Source of the DNA: Flavobacterium sp. UGB4466
GTDB lineage: Bacteria; Bacteroidota; Bacteroidia; Flavobacteriales; Flavobacteriaceae
Assembly: GCF_903469665.1 (NCBI RefSeq)
Contig: NZ_CAGKLC010000053.1
Location: forward strand, 1 to 33,558
DNA length: 33,558 bases
Reading direction: 5' to 3'
Position 1 is the first letter of the stretch. The number at the start of each line of letters is the position of its first letter. The notes under the pieces were generated by a model. That model did not search any database and had not been told where the DNA came from. It saw only the letters and a list, made by a program, of their open reading frames with translations. A program made the translations under genes and the position numbers. Positions 31,978 to 33,558 of this stretch are shown piece after piece.

Positions 31978-32007
31978 AGGCGGTTCAGAAATGAATCGCT
32001 TTTTTTA
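31978..32007 (+). terminator. terminator after lysis cassette
   Basis: GCGGTTCA pairs with TGAATCGC (one wobble) around a short loop and is followed by seven Ts. It ends the late transcript after the spanin-like gene. Confidence 0.85.
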
Positions 32008-32075
32008 TGAAGTAAACCTCGCAAATCTATAGTGCTTAGAATTAATTAGATAGATGTAAATGTTAAAATTTAGAA

Positions 32076-32123
32076 AATACTTACGCTTTTTGTGTAAGTA
32101 TTGAAGGAATTGTTGTATATTTG
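32076..32123 (+). promoter_or_regulatory. promoter with inverted repeat for the right-end genes
   Basis: A perfect 9-bp inverted repeat (AATACTTAC 32076-32084, GTAAGTATT 32094-32102) overlaps TTTG at 32089-32092, and TATATTTG at 32116-32123 is a full match to the Bacteroidetes -7 box. The 23-bp spacer is somewhat long. The repeat lies where a repressor or activator would sit. Apart from this and the terminator, 31948-32167 holds no gene. Confidence 0.65.
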
Positions 32124-32167
32124 TAGAGTAGAATTGAAACAATTATTAACAATTAAATTTTAAAGCA

Positions 32168-32455
32168 ATGATTTCATTAGAAGAATGCGAAAATGCTCTT
32201 GGCATTGTAAGTGCCTACCTTACGCAAATTAGATCGGTAGAAGTTATCGATCGAACAGAAGAAACGTTCAGAGAATTAAAAGATGTTCAACCAGGTGATT
32301 TTTTAAAATGTGTAAATGTACATGGCGCAAGTAGTTTCACAAAAGACGAAAAGTATGAAGTACTAAGAGTCCAATGGACACAGGTTGAAATAGTGAACGA
32401 TAAAGGAGTAAAGAAGTGGCACCGATTTTCTAACAAACACTTCAAATTAATCTAA
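32168..32455 (+). CDS. small protein, possible SH3-like fold, unknown
   Basis: This 95-aa product has an N-terminal helix (SLEECENALGIVSAYLTQIR) and a C-terminal strand-rich region VQPGDFLKCVNVHGASSFTK then KYEVLRVQWTQVEIVNDKGV, reminiscent of small SH3-like barrels. It has its own promoter after a terminator and lies outside the lytic operons, so it may be expressed in the lysogen. Confidence 0.6.
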   Translation: MISLEECENALGIVSAYLTQIRSVEVIDRTEETFRELKDVQPGDFLKCVNVHGASSFTKDEKYEVLRVQWTQVEIVNDKGVKKWHRFSNKHFKLI

Positions 32456-32464
32456 ATTTATTAA

Positions 32465-32492
32465 TTAAGGGAGGTTGAAAGATCTCCCTTAA
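32465..32492. repeat. intergenic hairpin
   Basis: TTAAGGGAG (32465-32473) pairs perfectly with CTCCCTTAA (32484-32492) around a 10-nt loop. It has no T run on either strand, so it is more likely an mRNA-stabilising or attenuating hairpin between the two small genes than a terminator. Confidence 0.5.
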
Positions 32493-32507
32493 AAAACAAA
32501 AATCAGC

Positions 32508-32792
32508 ATGAAAAAAGCACATAAAAGAAAAAGAAATATATTTCTAAATTGGTTAATGTACAGCTTCTTAGTTAAGTTTGTTGAAGAAGAGCTTACCTAT
32601 CAAATTCAATTCGTTGAAAATAACAAAACGGTAAATACCCAGCAAATGTACATAGTGCCCCAAATAGGCTCAAAAGTAGAAATAATTAGAGTTGAATTTG
32701 CAGAAGAAATCACCAAGTTGTTTTTAGTAGAGGATGTGATTTATTCTTCTTTTGGATCTGCCAACAAAGTAACTGGAAGATTTATTGGATAG
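32508..32792 (+). CDS. small basic protein, unknown
   Basis: This 94-aa product has a very basic start (MKKAHKRKRN) followed by a moderately hydrophobic stretch (IFLNWLMYSFLVKFVEEEL) and a strand-rich remainder (MYIVPQIGSKVEIIRVEFAE). The start could act as a weak membrane anchor. It shares the promoter at 32116 with the preceding gene and is closed by a terminator, forming a two-gene cassette. No family is recognised. Confidence 0.55.
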   Translation: MKKAHKRKRNIFLNWLMYSFLVKFVEEELTYQIQFVENNKTVNTQQMYIVPQIGSKVEIIRVEFAEEITKLFLVEDVIYSSFGSANKVTGRFIG

Positions 32793-32804
32793 CCAACAAA
32801 CAAA

Positions 32805-32831
32805 AAAACCTCTCCATTATAGAGAGGTTTT
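32805..32831. terminator. terminator of the two-gene right-end cassette
   Basis: AAAACCTCTC (32805-32814) pairs perfectly with GAGAGGTTTT (32822-32831) with a 7-nt loop. A and T runs on both sides would let it act in both directions. Confidence 0.85.
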
Positions 32832-32865
32832 ACGTTTTTGTAGAACGAAACTTAATTATTAAAAT

Positions 32866-32873
32866 TAAATTTG
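32866..32873 (+). promoter_or_regulatory. -7 box before XRE gene
   Basis: TAAATTTG matches TAnnTTTG and lies 16 bp before the start codon at 32890, implying a very short leader. A TTTTTG at 32835-32840 is the nearest -33 candidate. Confidence 0.55.
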
Positions 32874-32889
32874 CTACAAATATAATCAA

Positions 32890-33090
32890 ATGGAAACAGA
32901 AATATTAATTTCGTTAATAGAGAAGTCAGAGCTTTCTCAACGACAGTTTGCTGCAAAGGTTAATGTTCCGGAAACTAGGATTTCGGAATGGTTAAAAGGT
33001 AAACGTAACCCTAAAATGACTTCATTAATAAATTTTGCAAAAATACTAGGTTTTGAGATAGTTGTTTCTTTTGAGATTAATAAAATTTAA
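32890..33090 (+). CDS. small XRE/Cro-type regulator
   Basis: This 66-aa protein is essentially one helix-turn-helix: SLIEKSELSQRQFAAKVNVP, ETRISEWLKGKRNPKMTSLI and a closing helix. Size and make-up fit a Cro-like phage regulator or an antitoxin-like protein. It has its own -7 box and is followed by a hairpin that begins at its stop codon. No toxin of known type is adjacent on the same strand; the convergent gene at 33177 is of unknown kind. Confidence 0.78.
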   Translation: METEILISLIEKSELSQRQFAAKVNVPETRISEWLKGKRNPKMTSLINFAKILGFEIVVSFEINKI

Positions 33091-33113
33091 CTACTATGTA
33101 TAGCATAGTAGTT
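33089..33113 (+). terminator. hairpin at XRE stop codon
   Basis: AACTACTATG (33089-33098) and CATAGTAGTT (33104-33113) form a perfect 10-bp stem with a 5-nt loop, starting inside the stop codon. The T run comes only about 9 bp later, so its strength as terminator is unsure. Confidence 0.55.
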
Positions 33114-33176
33114 GCCGCTGATTTTTAAATTGTAACACATAACTCTTTTTTTTTACACTAAATTACGAAAAGTTGC

Positions 33177-33488
33177 TTATAATCCTTTGCGGCGTTCGTA
33201 ATAACTTTTTTCTTCTTCTACAGGTGGAGCTTTTAAATGCATTACATTTTTATAGTATTTTGTAACTGCAGCATCTGTGAGAACGATTTTATTTCGATCC
33301 AATTCAATATCCAACCCAAGCAAAATACAACCTCTTCTAATATCAAGTAGTAGTACATGGTTTAGCATTAAATCCAATTCGCTATATAAGAATAATTTGT
33401 GAATTGCTTTATATCCTACACTTTTTTTCCCTAGTCCGGAAGCTTTCAATAGATGTGCTTCTACCTCATTTTTTATATTACTATTCAT
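33177..33488 (-). CDS. unknown protein at right edge
   Basis: This 103-aa product starts at ATG 33488 (MNSNIKNEVEAHLLKASGLG). It looks mostly helical (KSVGYKAIHKLFLYSELDLM) with a hydrophobic middle (LNHVLLLDIRRGCILLGLDI) and a polar end (PPVEEEKSYYERRKGL). No family is recognised. It is transcribed toward the XRE gene. A lysogeny-related or integration-region role is possible from position only. Confidence 0.6.
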   Translation of the reverse strand: MNSNIKNEVEAHLLKASGLGKKSVGYKAIHKLFLYSELDLMLNHVLLLDIRRGCILLGLDIELDRNKIVLTDAAVTKYYKNVMHLKAPPVEEEKSYYERRKGL

Positions 33489-33494
33489 GATATT

Positions 33495-33516
33495 CAAATT
33501 TAGACATGCAAAATTA
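33495..33516 (-). promoter_or_regulatory. two overlapping -7-like boxes, minus strand
   Basis: Read on the minus strand, TAATTTTG (33509-33516) and TAAATTTG (33495-33502) both match TAnnTTTG upstream of ATG 33488. The first leaves a more credible leader. I see no gene in the remaining 33517-33558. Confidence 0.45.
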
Positions 33517-33558
33517 GCGTATATTATAACAATCTTGCTTATTATGTATGTTCTAAAA

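Noticed and set aside
1..33558. CRISPR arrays, insertion sequences, tRNA genes, integrase, toxin-antitoxin pairs
   Set aside because: None could be supported. No regularly spaced repeats of CRISPR type, no transposase or recombinase motifs, and no complete tRNA were seen in the window.

Overview
The window is almost wholly one temperate siphophage (prophage) genome of a Bacteroidetes host, most likely Flavobacterium or a close relative. Grounds: strongly AT-rich DNA, starts without clear Shine-Dalgarno sequences, several promoters with the Bacteroidetes -7 box TAnnTTTG, and a full HK97-type head/tail gene set. Bases 1-187 look like host flank ending in a hairpin terminator. At 188-208 lies the 3' end of a tRNA-like gene (T-arm plus acceptor strand, minus strand), probably the left attachment site; a tmRNA (ssrA) target fits. 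No integrase is present, and the matching att copy is not seen at the right edge, so the prophage continues to the right.

Layout. 213-1260: left-end control region with a secreted protein and an HTH/coiled-coil regulator on the minus strand, facing the early operon across a promoter flanked by twin TTGTGATAT repeats. 1260-2216: five small early genes, two of them membrane proteins. 2226-4758: a diversity-generating retroelement (DGR) with three target genes in tandem, one 75-bp template repeat (TR) and a DGR-type reverse transcriptase. 4745-9918: small early genes, a DUF2303-like protein, an HNH endonuclease, a lambda-O-like initiator with internal iterons, and a DnaB helicase. 9921-14995: packaging (HNH nuclease, candidate cos, small terminase, accessory cluster with AP2-like protein, adenine methylase and antisense XRE regulator, large terminase). 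15678-22194: portal, protease, capsid, connector, neck and tail genes, including a -1 frameshifted tail chaperone. 22344-30409: tape measure, tail tip, and a fibre-like protein with a C-terminal SGNH hydrolase. 30434-31947: holin, M15 endolysin and a spanin-like protein. 31948-33558: separately promoted small genes.

The most notable system is the DGR. All 35 mismatches between the TR and the three variable repeats (12, 10 and 13) fall at TR adenines: 16 of 19 adenines are changed in at least one copy and none of the 56 other positions. The three targets are small proteins without signal peptides, encoded in the early, non-structural region. This differs from the well-known phage DGRs that diversify tail fibres, and suggests variable intracellular or membrane-associated binding proteins.

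Other regulatory structure: two copies of a palindrome (GTTACATAATGTAAC), each exactly 22 bp upstream of TACTTTTA, precede the portal and tape-measure genes and look like activator-dependent late promoters. The replication module resembles lambda ori (15-bp iterons inside the initiator gene, followed by an A-rich stretch). A palindromic, G-run-containing gap between HNH and terS is a cos candidate. Functions named below rest on motifs and gene order read by eye; no database search was run.
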